DNA of 64,000 nt from Acidovorax sp. T1 (GTDB lineage Bacteria > Pseudomonadota > Gammaproteobacteria > Burkholderiales > Burkholderiaceae_C): contig NZ_CP021648.1 of NCBI RefSeq assembly GCF_002176815.1, positions 3,232,001 through 3,296,000 of the forward strand. The letters run 5' to 3'. A program made the translations under genes and the position numbers. Numbering within the stretch: the first letter of the stretch is position 1; each line of letters opens with the position of its first letter. Under the pieces are notes generated by a model. That model saw only the letters and a list, made by a program, of their open reading frames with translations, did not search any database and had not been told where the DNA came from. Positions 55,729 to 64,000 of the stretch are shown piece after piece.

Positions 55729-57144
55729 TCAGTGGCTTGCATCATGGCGCGCCTCCGGGTGGATGTTTTCTTGTTGTTCTGCGGCGGCGACCATCGCCTC
55801 CACCACCTGTTCCATCTTCATGAACCGCGATCCCTTCACCAGCACGCTGCCCACCTGGGGCAGCACCTCGCGCACCGCTGCTTGCAGCGCTGCCATGTTG
55901 TCAAAATGCCTTGCGGCGCCAAATGCCTGCACCGCGCTCACCGATTGCGCGCCCAGCGCATACAGGTGCGCAATGCCCGCCGCACGCGCGTGCGCGCCCG
56001 CTTCGGCATGGAACTGCGGCCCCTGGTCGCCCACCTCGCCCATGTCGCCCATCACCAGCAGCTGCGGCGCGGGCAGTGCGGCCAGCACGTCGATGGCGGC
56101 GCGCATGGAGTCGGGATTGGCGTTGTAGGTGTCATCCACCACGGTGATGTCGCGGCCCGCCTGCCGCACGCTGAGCGCGCGCGATCGCCCCTTGACGGGG
56201 CTGAAGGCACTGAGGCCGCGCGCAATGGCCTCCAGCGGCGCCCCCGCCGCCAGGGCACAGGCGGCAGCCGCCAGCGCATTGGTCACGTTGTGCCGGCCCG
56301 CAATCTGCAGCGCGCACGACAGCGCGCCGGCCGGCGTGGCCAGCTCCACCGCCCATGCGCCCTGCTGCCAGCTGGCTTGCAGGCACTGCACATCACCACC
56401 CGCGCCAAAGGTCATGCACCGGCGCGGCGCCGCCAGGCCAGCCCACAGGGTGGTGTAGGCATCGCCAGCGGGAAACACCGCCACGCCATCGGCCGGCAGC
56501 GCCGCCAGCACCGAGCCGTTTTCCTCGGCCACGGCCTGCACCGTGTGCATGAATTCGAGGTGCTCGCGCTGCGCGTTGTTGACCAGCGCCACCGTGGGCT
56601 GCGCGATGGCGGCCAGCGTGGCGATTTCGCCGGGATGGTTCATGCCCATCTCGATCACCGCGGCGGCGTGCTGTGCGCGCAGGCGCAGCAGCGTCAGGGG
56701 CACGCCGATGTCGTTGTTGAAGTTGCCCTGCGTGGCAAAGGCCGCATCACCCTGCCAGGCGCGCAGGATGGACGCCACCATCTGCGTCACCGTGGTCTTG
56801 CCATTGCTGCCCGTGATGCCGATCAGCGGCAGGCTGAACTGGGCGCGCCACCCGGCCGCCAGCGCACCCAAGGCCGCCAGGCTGTCGGGCACCTCGATGC
56901 CGGGCAGGCCAGCGGCTTCGAGCCCGCCATGCGCGATGGCCGCCACGGCGCCACCGGCGCGGGCGTCGGCCAGAAAAGCATTGGCATCAAAGCGTTCGCC
57001 CTTGAGCGCCACGAACAAATCGCCCGCCTGCAGGGTGCGGGTGTCGGTGTGCACGCGTGCCACGGGCGTTGCCGCATCGCCCACCAGGCGGGCCCGGGGA
57101 ATGCTGCGGCGAATCCAGTCGAGCGCCTGCTGCAGGTTCATCAT
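55729..57144 (-). CDS. murF: UDP-MurNAc-tripeptide D-Ala-D-Ala ligase MurF
   Basis: 471 residues from ATG 57144, chosen because ATGA overlaps the murE stop (Met 57150 and 57141 are alternatives). 'IGITGSNGKTTVTQMVASIL' is the ATP loop, 'VVDDTYNANPDSMRAAIDVL' is the MurF signature. It joins D-Ala-D-Ala made by Ddl. The last ORF residues are normal for the family. Confidence 0.96.
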   Translation of the reverse strand: MMNLQQALDWIRRSIPRARLVGDAATPVARVHTDTRTLQAGDLFVALKGERFDANAFLADARAGGAVAAIAHGGLEAAGLPGIEVPDSLAALGALAAGWRAQFSLPLIGITGSNGKTTVTQMVASILRAWQGDAAFATQGNFNNDIGVPLTLLRLRAQHAAAVIEMGMNHPGEIATLAAIAQPTVALVNNAQREHLEFMHTVQAVAEENGSVLAALPADGVAVFPAGDAYTTLWAGLAAPRRCMTFGAGGDVQCLQASWQQGAWAVELATPAGALSCALQIAGRHNVTNALAAAACALAAGAPLEAIARGLSAFSPVKGRSRALSVRQAGRDITVVDDTYNANPDSMRAAIDVLAALPAPQLLVMGDMGEVGDQGPQFHAEAGAHARAAGIAHLYALGAQSVSAVQAFGAARHFDNMAALQAAVREVLPQVGSVLVKGSRFMKMEQVVEAMVAAAEQQENIHPEARHDASH

Positions 57145-58643
57145 GCCCATGTGCTGGCTCCCCGGGCGGCCAGCGCTGCCTGCGCCTGCGCCATGTCGTC
57201 AAACGGTCGGCGCACGCCGGCTGTTTCCTGGTAGTCCTCGTGGCCCTTGCCGGCGATCAGCACCACATCGGCCGCATCGGCTTCGCTGATGGCCAGCGCA
57301 ATCGCGGCGGCGCGATCGGGCTCGGCCCGCACGGTTTCGCCGGCAATCGTGCCTTGCAATATCTGGTGCAGGATGGCCCCGGGCGCTTCGCTGCGCGGGT
57401 TGTCGCTGGTCACCACCACCCAGTCGGCATGCTGCTGCGCCACGGCGCCCATCAGCGGGCGCTTGCCGGCGTCGCGGTCGCCGCCGCAGCCGAACACGCA
57501 CCACAGCTGACCGCCGCGCTCGGTCGCCAGCGGGCGCAGCGCCTGCAGGGCTTTATCGAGCGCATCCGGCGTGTGGGCATAGTCCACCGCCACCAGCGGC
57601 TGCCCCGGCGCCACCAGCCGCTGCATGCGGCCCGGCACGGGTTGCAGGCCGGCGCAGGCGCGCACGGCATCCGCCAGCGGCACGCCCTGGCTGCGCAGCG
57701 TGGCCAGCACGCCCAGCAGGTTCAGTACGTTGTAGTGGCCGATCACGCGGGTCTGCAAGGGCAGCCGCTCGGCCCCCTCCACCACCGTGAAGGACAACCC
57801 CTGGTCGCCCAGGGCGATGTCTTGCGCCACCAGCCGCGCCGGGCCTTGCGCCGAGATGCTCCACAGATCGAGCGCGCCACCCGTCAGCTCGGCGTGCAGC
57901 TGCGCACCAGCGGTGTCGTCCACGTTGATGACGGCCGCTTGCAGACCGGGCCAATCGAACAGGGCGCGCTTGGCCCGCCAGTAGTCGGCCATGCTGCCGT
58001 GGTAATCCAGATGGTCCTGGGTGAAATTGGTGAAGATGGCCACGCGGATTTGCGTGCCCGCCAGGCGCGCCTCGGCCAGCCCGATGGAGGAGGCCTCGAT
58101 GGCGCAAGCACCCAGCCCCTGGTCGGCATATTGGCGATACGCGCGCTGCAGGCGCACCGGGTCGGGCGTGGTCATGCCCGTGGATTCGAGGGCGGGCGGC
58201 ACACCCATGCCCAAAGTGCCAACCAGCGCACAACCAGCTTGCGCATGAAGCTCTCTATTTGATAGCAAATTCCAGGCACCCGACAGCCACCATGCGGTGC
58301 TGGTCTTGCCGTTGGTCCCTGTCACCGCCAGCACAGCCAGGTGCCTGGTGGGATGGTCAAACCACTGCGCCGCCATCAGCCCGGTGGCAGCCTTGAGGCC
58401 GCGCAATGCGGCCAAGTGATCGCCCGTGAAACCAAACGCCTCCACACCTGCCTGCTCCACGAGGCAGGCCGCGGCGCCCCGCGCCAGGGCATCGGCCACA
58501 TGGGCGCGCCCGTCGGTCGCGGCGCCGGGCCAGGCAATGAAGCCATCGCCGGGGGCAATCAGGCGGCTGTCGGTCTGCAGGGTGCCGGTCACCCGCTCGC
58601 GCAGCCACTGCACGGCGTCATGGGACGAGGTCAATGTTTGCAT
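57141..58643 (-). CDS. murE: UDP-MurNAc-dipeptide meso-diaminopimelate ligase MurE
   Basis: 500 residues from ATG 58643, sharing one base with the ftsI stop. 'AVTGTNGKTSTAWWLSGAW' is the ATP loop and 'TSDNPRSEAP' the DNPR motif that selects meso-diaminopimelate, so the peptidoglycan is the Gram-negative type. Codons near 58235-58275 ('LFLSNRELHAQ' region) match part of repeat A inside a surface loop. Confidence 0.96.
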   Translation of the reverse strand: MQTLTSSHDAVQWLRERVTGTLQTDSRLIAPGDGFIAWPGAATDGRAHVADALARGAAACLVEQAGVEAFGFTGDHLAALRGLKAATGLMAAQWFDHPTRHLAVLAVTGTNGKTSTAWWLSGAWNLLSNRELHAQAGCALVGTLGMGVPPALESTGMTTPDPVRLQRAYRQYADQGLGACAIEASSIGLAEARLAGTQIRVAIFTNFTQDHLDYHGSMADYWRAKRALFDWPGLQAAVINVDDTAGAQLHAELTGGALDLWSISAQGPARLVAQDIALGDQGLSFTVVEGAERLPLQTRVIGHYNVLNLLGVLATLRSQGVPLADAVRACAGLQPVPGRMQRLVAPGQPLVAVDYAHTPDALDKALQALRPLATERGGQLWCVFGCGGDRDAGKRPLMGAVAQQHADWVVVTSDNPRSEAPGAILHQILQGTIAGETVRAEPDRAAAIALAISEADAADVVLIAGKGHEDYQETAGVRRPFDDMAQAQAALAARGASTWA

Positions 58644-60388
58644 CACAGCGACTCCTCCACCCCGTTGGTCACGATCTGCGGCTTGACGGCCATGTCCGGC
58701 TGCACGCCCATCATGCGCAGCGTTTGCTGCACCACCTCGCTGAACACCGGCGCCGCCACCAGGCCGCCATACACCTGGCCGTTGGTGGGCTCGTCAATCA
58801 TCACGGCCACGATGATGCGCGGCTTGTCGATGGGCGCCATGCCGGCGAACCAGGCGCGGTATTTGCCACTCGCGTAGTTTTTTCCCACCTGCTTGCGGGC
58901 GGTGCCGGACTTGCCGCCCACCGAGTAGCCCACGGTCTGTGCTTTTTGCCCCGTGCCGCCGGGGCCTGCGGCCATCTGCAGCATCTTGCGGACCTGATCG
59001 GCCGTGCGCTCGGAGAACACGGGCACGCCAATGGCGGGCTCGGAACTCTTGAGCAAGGTGGCCGGAATGATGCGCCCGCCATTGGCAAACACGGTGTAAG
59101 AGCGCGCCATCTGGAACAGGCTGGCCGACAGGCCGTAGCCATACGACATGGTGGCCTGCTCGATCGGACGCCAGCTCTTGTAGGGCCGCAGCCGACCACT
59201 GACCACGCCCGGAAACCCGAGCTGCGGCTTCTGGCCGAAACCAGCGGCCGAGAAGGTTTCCCACATCTCGCGTGCCGGCAGTTGCATGGCGATCTTGGTG
59301 GTGCCGACGTTGCTGGATTTCTGGATCACGCCTTCGACGGTGAGCGCACCATAGTTGCGTGTGTCCGAAATGGTGGAGCCCGTGATGGTGAGGCGGCCCG
59401 GGGAGGTGTCGATGACGGTCTCGGGCCGCACGCGGCCCGATTCGAGCGCCAGGCCAACGGTGAGGGGCTTGATGACCGAGCCGGGCTCGAACACATCGGT
59501 GAGCGCGCGGTTGCGCAGCTGCTCGCCGGTGAGGTTCTGGCGCTTGTCGGGCACGTAGCTGGGGTAGTTGGCCAGGGCCAGCAGTTCGCCCGTGTGCGCA
59601 TCGAGCACCACCACGCTGCCGGCCTTGGCCTTGTGGGCTGCGACCTGGTCGCGCAGCTTCTGGTAGGCAAAGAACTGCACCTTGCTGTCGATGGACAGCT
59701 GCATGTCGCGGCCATCGACCGGCGGCACGGTCTCGCCCACGCCTTCGACTACGCGGCCCAGGCGGTCCTTGATCACGCGGCGCGAGCCGGCGCGCCCGGC
59801 CAGCTCGCTGTTGAAGGCCAGCTCCATCCCCTCCTGGCCCTTGTCTTCCACATTGGTGAAGCCCACCACATGCGCGGCCGACTCGCCCTCGGGGTATTGG
59901 CGCTTGTATTCCTTGCGCTGGTAAATGCCCTTGATGTCCAGCGCCGTGATCTGCTGACCCACGTCCCAGTCGAGCTGGCGCTTGATCCAGACAAAAGTCT
60001 TGTCCTCATCGGCCAGCTTGGCGCTCAGTTCAGACTGGGGCATGTCCAGCAGACGGGCCAGTTGCTTGAGCTTGGCGCGTACCTCGGGCTTGTCCTGCTC
60101 CACATCCTCGGGGATAGCCCAGATGCTGGCCGCCGGCACGCTGGAGGCCAGGATGAGCCCATTGCGGTCCAGGATCTTGCCGCGGTTGGCGGGCAATTCG
60201 AGCGTGCGCGCAAAACGCACCTCGCCCTGGCGCTGGAAAAAGGCGTTGCCGAACACCTGCACATAGGCCGCACGCGCGCCCAACCCCACGAAGCCCAGCG
60301 CAATCATGGCAACAATGAACTTGCTGCGCCACACGGGCGTCTTGCTGGCCAGCAGCGGGCTGGAGGTGTAGAGCACGCTGCGGCTCAT
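58643..60388 (-). CDS. ftsI: Septal transpeptidase FtsI (PBP3)
   Basis: 581 residues. One N-terminal membrane helix (KFIVAMIALGFVGLGARAAY, near 23-42), a dimerisation domain 'LPANRGKILDRNGLILA', then the penicillin-binding transpeptidase with 'FEPGSVIKPL' (catalytic SxxK), 'SSN' and 'GGKSGTARK' (KSG). It crosslinks septal peptidoglycan with FtsW. It overlaps ftsL by 4 bp. Confidence 0.97.
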   Translation of the reverse strand: MSRSVLYTSSPLLASKTPVWRSKFIVAMIALGFVGLGARAAYVQVFGNAFFQRQGEVRFARTLELPANRGKILDRNGLILASSVPAASIWAIPEDVEQDKPEVRAKLKQLARLLDMPQSELSAKLADEDKTFVWIKRQLDWDVGQQITALDIKGIYQRKEYKRQYPEGESAAHVVGFTNVEDKGQEGMELAFNSELAGRAGSRRVIKDRLGRVVEGVGETVPPVDGRDMQLSIDSKVQFFAYQKLRDQVAAHKAKAGSVVVLDAHTGELLALANYPSYVPDKRQNLTGEQLRNRALTDVFEPGSVIKPLTVGLALESGRVRPETVIDTSPGRLTITGSTISDTRNYGALTVEGVIQKSSNVGTTKIAMQLPAREMWETFSAAGFGQKPQLGFPGVVSGRLRPYKSWRPIEQATMSYGYGLSASLFQMARSYTVFANGGRIIPATLLKSSEPAIGVPVFSERTADQVRKMLQMAAGPGGTGQKAQTVGYSVGGKSGTARKQVGKNYASGKYRAWFAGMAPIDKPRIIVAVMIDEPTNGQVYGGLVAAPVFSEVVQQTLRMMGVQPDMAVKPQIVTNGVEESL

Positions 60389-60696
60389 GGCTGCGCCCCC
60401 GAAGCGGCCGTGGCGACATCGGCAGCGGCACCGGCAGGATCGGCGACATACTGGGTGATGGCAGGGGTGGCCGTGCGCATCTGCAACTGCGACCGCGCCA
60501 GCTTTTCCACCCGCAGCGGCGTGGCTTGCGCGCGCTTTTCCACCTGCAGCCGCTGGTGTTCGGTCTCCAGCCGGCGCGACTCGGAAACGGCCCGGTCCAG
60601 CTGGGTGAACAGGCGGCGCGACTCATACTGCGTGTGCACCAGATACAAGGCACTGGCCATCACCGCCACCAGCAAGACGAGGCTGAGCCGGGTCAT
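60385..60696 (-). CDS. ftsL: Cell division protein FtsL
   Basis: 103 residues: a membrane helix (residues about 3-22, [20 protein letters not shown]) and a periplasmic coiled coil '[36 protein letters not shown]'. It bridges FtsQ and FtsB with FtsW-FtsI. The tail is Ala-rich. It overlaps rsmH and ftsI by 4 bp each. Confidence 0.93.
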   Translation of the reverse strand: MTRLSLVLLVAVMASALYLVHTQYESRRLFTQLDRAVSESRRLETEHQRLQVEKRAQATPLRVEKLARSQLQMRTATPAITQYVADPAGAAADVATAASGAQP

Positions 60697-61622
60697 GCGG
60701 CGGCCTCCGTCCGCTCGGCAACGCGCATGATGGCGCTGCGCGAACGGGGATTGGCCGCCACTTCGGCCGCGCTGGGCTTGATGCGGTCCAGCGCGATGAG
60801 CTTCATGACCTTGGGCGGGGCAAAGGGCGCACGGCGGTCGTACACCTCTTTGGAGTGCTGCGCAATGAACTGCTTGACGATGCGGTCTTCGAGCGAATGA
60901 AAGCTGATGACCACCAGCCGACCACCAGGCCGCAGCACATGCAGGCTGGCTTCTAGTGCTTGCTGCAGCTCTTCAAGTTCAGCGTTGATGAAAATCCGTA
61001 AAGCCTGAAATGTGCGCGTTGCAGGGTTCTGGCCCGACTCGCGGGTCTTGACCGCACCAGCCACGAGATCGGCCAGCTCGGCGGTGGTTGCAAGGGGGCC
61101 CCGTTCCTCGCGCCGCGCAACAATCGCCTTTGCAATGGGGCCAGCAAACCGTTCTTCACCGTAGTCACGTATCACCTCCGCAATCTGTTGAACCTCGGCA
61201 GTGGCCAACCACTGGGCCACACTCTCGCCACGCGTGGTATCCATGCGCATGTCCAGCGGGCCGTCGAAACGGAAACTGAAGCCCCGCCCGGGGCTGTCGA
61301 TCTGGGGCGAGCTCACGCCCAGGTCCATCAGCACCCCGGCCGCACTGCCCGGCGGCAAATCCGCCAGATGGCGAAAACCTTCGTGCCGAATGGAAAAACG
61401 CGCATCGGTGATGCGCGTTGCTTCGGCGATGGCTTCAGGGTCTTTGTCAAACGCCACAAGGCGCCCTTGCGGCCCCAGCCGCAGCAGAATGCGGCGCGAA
61501 TGCCCTCCCCGGCCAAAGGTGGCATCCACCCAGGTGCCAGCAAGCGCGGGGCCGGCACAGCCCAGCAGCGCGTCAACCGCTTCATCGAGCAGGACGGTGG
61601 TGTGTTGCAGATCAGGGGTCAC
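60693..61622 (-). CDS. rsmH: 16S rRNA (cytosine(1402)-N4)-methyltransferase
   Basis: 309 residues from GTG 61622 (a second GTG is one codon up). '[14 protein letters not shown]' at the start, '[16 protein letters not shown]' for SAM binding, '[23 protein letters not shown]' and '[15 protein letters not shown]' are RsmH signatures. AAGG lies upstream of the GTG; no ATG is available. It is the second gene of the dcw cluster, 8 bp after mraZ. Confidence 0.95.
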   Translation of the reverse strand: MTPDLQHTTVLLDEAVDALLGCAGPALAGTWVDATFGRGGHSRRILLRLGPQGRLVAFDKDPEAIAEATRITDARFSIRHEGFRHLADLPPGSAAGVLMDLGVSSPQIDSPGRGFSFRFDGPLDMRMDTTRGESVAQWLATAEVQQIAEVIRDYGEERFAGPIAKAIVARREERGPLATTAELADLVAGAVKTRESGQNPATRTFQALRIFINAELEELQQALEASLHVLRPGGRLVVISFHSLEDRIVKQFIAQHSKEVYDRRAPFAPPKVMKLIALDRIKPSAAEVAANPRSRSAIMRVAERTEAAA

Positions 61623-61630
61623 CACGGGCC

Positions 61631-62059
61631 TTAGAAAGAGAAATCCTTGAACACATCGGGCATTTCGCCCTGCATGGCCTGCGCTTCCTGCGCGTCGTAG
61701 GTGGCCTTGTCCCACAACTCGAAATGATTGCCCATGCCCAGCAGGATGGCGTCCTTGGCAATGCCGGCCGCCTCGCGCAGCTCGGGCGACACCAGTACGC
61801 GACCGGTGGCATCCATCTCCACGTCCATGGCATTGCCCAGAAAGATGCGCTTCCACCACTGGGCAGACATGGGCAGCTGACTGATGCGCTCGCGAAACTT
61901 TTCCCACTCCGGACGGGGAAACACCATCAGGCAGCCATGGGGGTGCTTGGTGATCGTGAGTTGGCCCGCCGCCGTCGCGCTCAGGACGTCACGGTGCCGG
62001 GTCGGCACAGACAGCCGACCCTTCGCATCGAGACTCAGCGACGAGGCACCTTGAAACAC
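61631..62059 (-). CDS. mraZ: Transcriptional regulator MraZ
   Basis: 142 residues, two SpoVT-AbrB/MraZ repeats: '[18 protein letters not shown]' near residue 9 and '[19 protein letters not shown]' near residue 83. MraZ forms ring-shaped oligomers and represses its own dcw operon by binding tandem short repeats. A matching array of four boxes lies 58-92 bp upstream. It is the first gene of the cluster. Confidence 0.96.
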   Translation of the reverse strand: MFQGASSLSLDAKGRLSVPTRHRDVLSATAAGQLTITKHPHGCLMVFPRPEWEKFRERISQLPMSAQWWKRIFLGNAMDVEMDATGRVLVSPELREAAGIAKDAILLGMGNHFELWDKATYDAQEAQAMQGEMPDVFKDFSF

Positions 62060-62116
62060 GGAACGATTCCCCTATTCGGGCGATGGCCCCTTGAACCCGG
62101 ATATCGAAGCTCAAGG

Positions 62117-62151
62117 GCACTTTTCACCACTTAATTGCACTTTTTTGCACT
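62117..62151 (-). promoter_or_regulatory. MraZ operator: four boxes at 10-bp spacing
   Basis: On the plus strand GCACT (62117), CCACT (62127), GCACT (62137), GCACT (62147), each separated by 5 bases, mostly T/A. On the minus strand these are AGTGC/AGTGG. E. coli MraZ sites are three TGGGN boxes with the same 10-bp period; AAGTG-type boxes are known from Mollicutes. The last box overlaps the promoter -10, fitting repression. Confidence 0.8.
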
Positions 62152-62176
62152 GTAGCAGGAAAAGCGCTCAAAACAA
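62149..62176 (-). promoter_or_regulatory. Promoter of the dcw cluster
   Basis: TTGTTT (62176-62171), 16-base spacer, TACAGT (62154-62149). The start falls inside the MraZ box array, leaving an 80-90 base leader before mraZ. Confidence 0.6.
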
Positions 62177-62422
62177 GGGGGCGTGCAACAAACTTTTGCA
62201 ATGAAATCAATGACTTAGAAGCGATTTCGAAGAAACGAAAACGACAAAATCCGTTATCCAATAAGCACTTAGAACTGCCTATGCAAGTGATACCTGAAGG
62301 CGGGACTGATGCCGGCGCGGATTAGCCACCTGCGTCGGCACAGGCGCGAAGCCGCAGACAGCGCTGCGGCATGGCAACGCAACGCCAGGCAGCGCAAGGA
62401 TCGCCGGGGTGGCGAATCCGCC

Positions 62423-63748
62423 TCAGAGGATGTAGCGCGACAGGTCTTCGTCCTGGCTCAGGGTTTGCAGGCGCGTGTCGACATAGGCCGCATCCACGGT
62501 GACCGTCTGGCCAGACAGTCGCGCCGCATCGAAGCTGACGTCGTCCAGCAGCCGCTCCATCACGGTGGCCAGGCGGCGGGCACCGATGTTTTCCGTGCGC
62601 TCGTTCACATCGAAGGCAATGTGCGCCAGGCGCGTGATGCCTTCGGGCAGAAATTCAAGCGTCACCCCCTCGGTCGCCAGCAGCGCCTGGTATTGCTTGA
62701 CCAGCGAGGCGTGGGTTTGCGTGAGGATGGCTTCAAAGTCCTGCACTGACAGGGATTCGAGCTCCACCCGGATCGGAAAGCGCCCCTGCAGTTCGGGAAT
62801 CAGGTCGCTGGGCTTGGACAGGTGGAAGGCCCCGGAGGCGATGAACAAAATGTGGTCCGTCTTGACCATGCCGTATTTGGTGGACACCGTGGTGCCCTCC
62901 ACCAGCGGCAGCAGGTCGCGCTGCACGCCCTGGCGCGACACGTCGGCGCCACTGGTCTCCTGGCGCGCCGCCACCTTGTCGATCTCGTCGATGAACACGA
63001 TGCCGTTCTGCTCGGCACTGGCGATGGCGCGGGCCCGGATCTCTTCTTCGTTGACCAGCTTGCCGGCCTCCTCCTCGGTGAGCAGCTTCAGGGCCTCGGC
63101 GATCTTGAGCTTGCGGGTGTGGCGCTTGCCCTGCCCCATCTGGCTGAACATGCCGCGCAACTGCTCGGTCATCTCCTCCATGCCCGGCGGGCCCATGAGC
63201 TCCACCTGGGGCCGGCTCTCGGCCAGGTCGATCTCGATGTCCTTTTCGTTCAGGCTGCCTTCGCGCAGCTTCTTGCGAAACACCTGGCGCGCCGTGCTGT
63301 CCGTGGCCGGCTCGGCGCCCGCCGCCGCGCGGGCCGGCGGAATCAGCACATCCAGAATGCGCTCTTCGGCCGCATCTTCGGCGCGGGTGCGCACCTTCTT
63401 CATTTCAGATTCGCGCGTCTGCTTGACAGCCATTTCGGCCAGGTCGCGGATGATGGCATCCACATCCTTGCCGACATAGCCCACTTCGGTGAACTTGGTG
63501 GCCTCCACCTTGATGAAAGGCGCATCGGCCAGGCGCGCCAGGCGCCGGGCGATCTCGGTCTTGCCCACGCCGGTGGGTCCGATCATGAGGATGTTCTTGG
63601 GCGTGATTTCCTGGCGCAGGCTGCCTTCGACCTGCTGGCGGCGCCAGCGGTTGCGCAGCGCAATGGCCACGGCGCGCTTGGCGCTGGCCTGGCCGACGAT
63701 GTGGTTGTCGAGTTCGGAAACGATTTCCTGGGGGGTCATGGACGACAT
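62423..63748 (-). CDS. hslU: ATP-dependent protease ATPase subunit HslU
   Basis: 441 residues from ATG 63748 ([20 protein letters not shown]); an upstream in-frame start at 63766 is less likely. Walker A '[18 protein letters not shown]', the pore-loop 'GYVGKDVD', Walker B '[11 protein letters not shown]' and the C-terminal 'DEDLSRYIL' that docks in HslV are all present. The I-domain is of usual size. With HslV it forms the ClpYQ unfolding protease. It lies downstream of hslV with repeat A between. Confidence 0.98.
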   Translation of the reverse strand: MSSMTPQEIVSELDNHIVGQASAKRAVAIALRNRWRRQQVEGSLRQEITPKNILMIGPTGVGKTEIARRLARLADAPFIKVEATKFTEVGYVGKDVDAIIRDLAEMAVKQTRESEMKKVRTRAEDAAEERILDVLIPPARAAAGAEPATDSTARQVFRKKLREGSLNEKDIEIDLAESRPQVELMGPPGMEEMTEQLRGMFSQMGQGKRHTRKLKIAEALKLLTEEEAGKLVNEEEIRARAIASAEQNGIVFIDEIDKVAARQETSGADVSRQGVQRDLLPLVEGTTVSTKYGMVKTDHILFIASGAFHLSKPSDLIPELQGRFPIRVELESLSVQDFEAILTQTHASLVKQYQALLATEGVTLEFLPEGITRLAHIAFDVNERTENIGARRLATVMERLLDDVSFDAARLSGQTVTVDAAYVDTRLQTLSQDEDLSRYIL

Positions 63749-63761
63749 GGCAGAAATTCCA

Positions 63762-63812
63762 GTCAAATATGGCTCTAGCGCTTACCTATAAAGCGTTAGT
63801 AGCTATCAAAAA
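63762..63812. repeat. Dispersed palindromic repeat A, copy 6 (hslV-hslU gap)
   Basis: GCGCTT (63778-63783) and AAGCGT (63791-63796), flanks AAATATGGCTCTA and TAGTAGCTATCAAAAA. It lies within the hslVU operon, so it is transcribed. Confidence 0.8.
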
Positions 63813-63850
63813 CATATCAAAATAATCAACAAACCTTCCACCCAGCCGGC

Positions 63851-64000
63851 CTACAGCGTCTCAATGGTGTGGTTCATGTTGGTGTAAATGCACAGCTCGC
63901 CGGCGATTTCCAGCGAGCGCTTGACGATGTCCTGGGCCGACAGATCGGTGTGGTTGAGCAGCGCCTTGGCGGCCGAATGCGCGTAGGCGCCGCCCGAGCC
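63851..64000 (-). CDS. hslV: ATP-dependent protease peptidase subunit HslV (3' end only)
   Basis: The last 49 codons: [20 protein letters not shown], then '[29 protein letters not shown]' and a TAG stop. 'GSGG..A..AA.AL' and 'I..G..CIYTN' match HslV; the N-terminal catalytic threonine is outside the window. It is transcribed with hslU. Confidence 0.93.
   Translation of the reverse strand, partial: GSGGAYAHSAAKALLNHTDLSAQDIVKRSLEIAGELCIYTNMNHTIETL

Larger units (their letters stand above)
62060..62422. other. hslU-mraZ intergenic region
   Basis: Contains the dcw promoter and MraZ boxes (62117-62176). A degenerate repeat A lies at 62247-62281 (TTATCCAATAAGCACTTAGA). A GC-rich inverted-repeat block follows near the hslU stop without a U-run. 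No gene is seen. Confidence 0.5.

Overview
The window is high-GC chromosomal DNA of a betaproteobacterium, almost certainly Comamonadaceae and most like Acidovorax and its relatives. The reasons are the OmpC-type porins, a Bug/TctC receptor, a Coq7-type ubiquinone hydroxylase, the order of the division and cell-wall cluster, and a dispersed GCGCTT...AAGCGC palindrome that recurs throughout. No rRNA, tRNA, CRISPR or prophage was seen.

Left part (1-9033): a minus-strand catabolic operon with a bifunctional enoyl-CoA hydratase/3-hydroxyacyl-CoA dehydrogenase, two acyl-CoA dehydrogenases, a class III CoA-transferase, a Bug receptor and a nitronate monooxygenase cut by the window edge. A LysR regulator is divergent, and a good promoter with an overlapping palindrome lies between them. 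The layout resembles dicarboxylate (pimelate-type) beta-oxidation. Next (9161-18709) comes a Dpp/Opp-type peptide ABC operon with an embedded M20 amidohydrolase. Its permease gene dppC is split by a complete 2.6-kb IS21-family element. Two porins follow (18987-21652), then coq7, an osmC-like gene, a candidate structured small RNA, ilvA, cobS and cobC.

Middle (26647-36874): a type II secretion cluster, gspC divergent from gspG-H-I-J-K-L-M-N-D-E. No gspF is present. Dispersed repeats have entered the leader regions of the gspH and gspJ prepilins. Two divergent chemoreceptors follow, one with a sigma-54-like promoter, then thiC under a TPP riboswitch and a 58-residue membrane protein.

Right part (43262-62059): the division and cell-wall (dcw) cluster on the minus strand. 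In transcription order it is mraZ-rsmH-ftsL-ftsI-murE-murF-mraY-murD-ftsW-murG-murC-ddlB-ftsQ-ftsA-ftsZ-lpxC, mostly with 1-4 bp overlaps. Upstream of mraZ is a promoter with four AGTGC/G boxes at exactly 10-bp spacing, the expected architecture of an MraZ operator. hslU and the end of hslV close the window.

The main unusual signals are the repeat-encoded prepilin leaders, intragenic copies of the dispersed palindrome, the small RNA beside ilvA, the mraZ operator array, nested transposon ends inside istA, and an 84-bp tandem duplication with a long hairpin at the ftsW stop codon.
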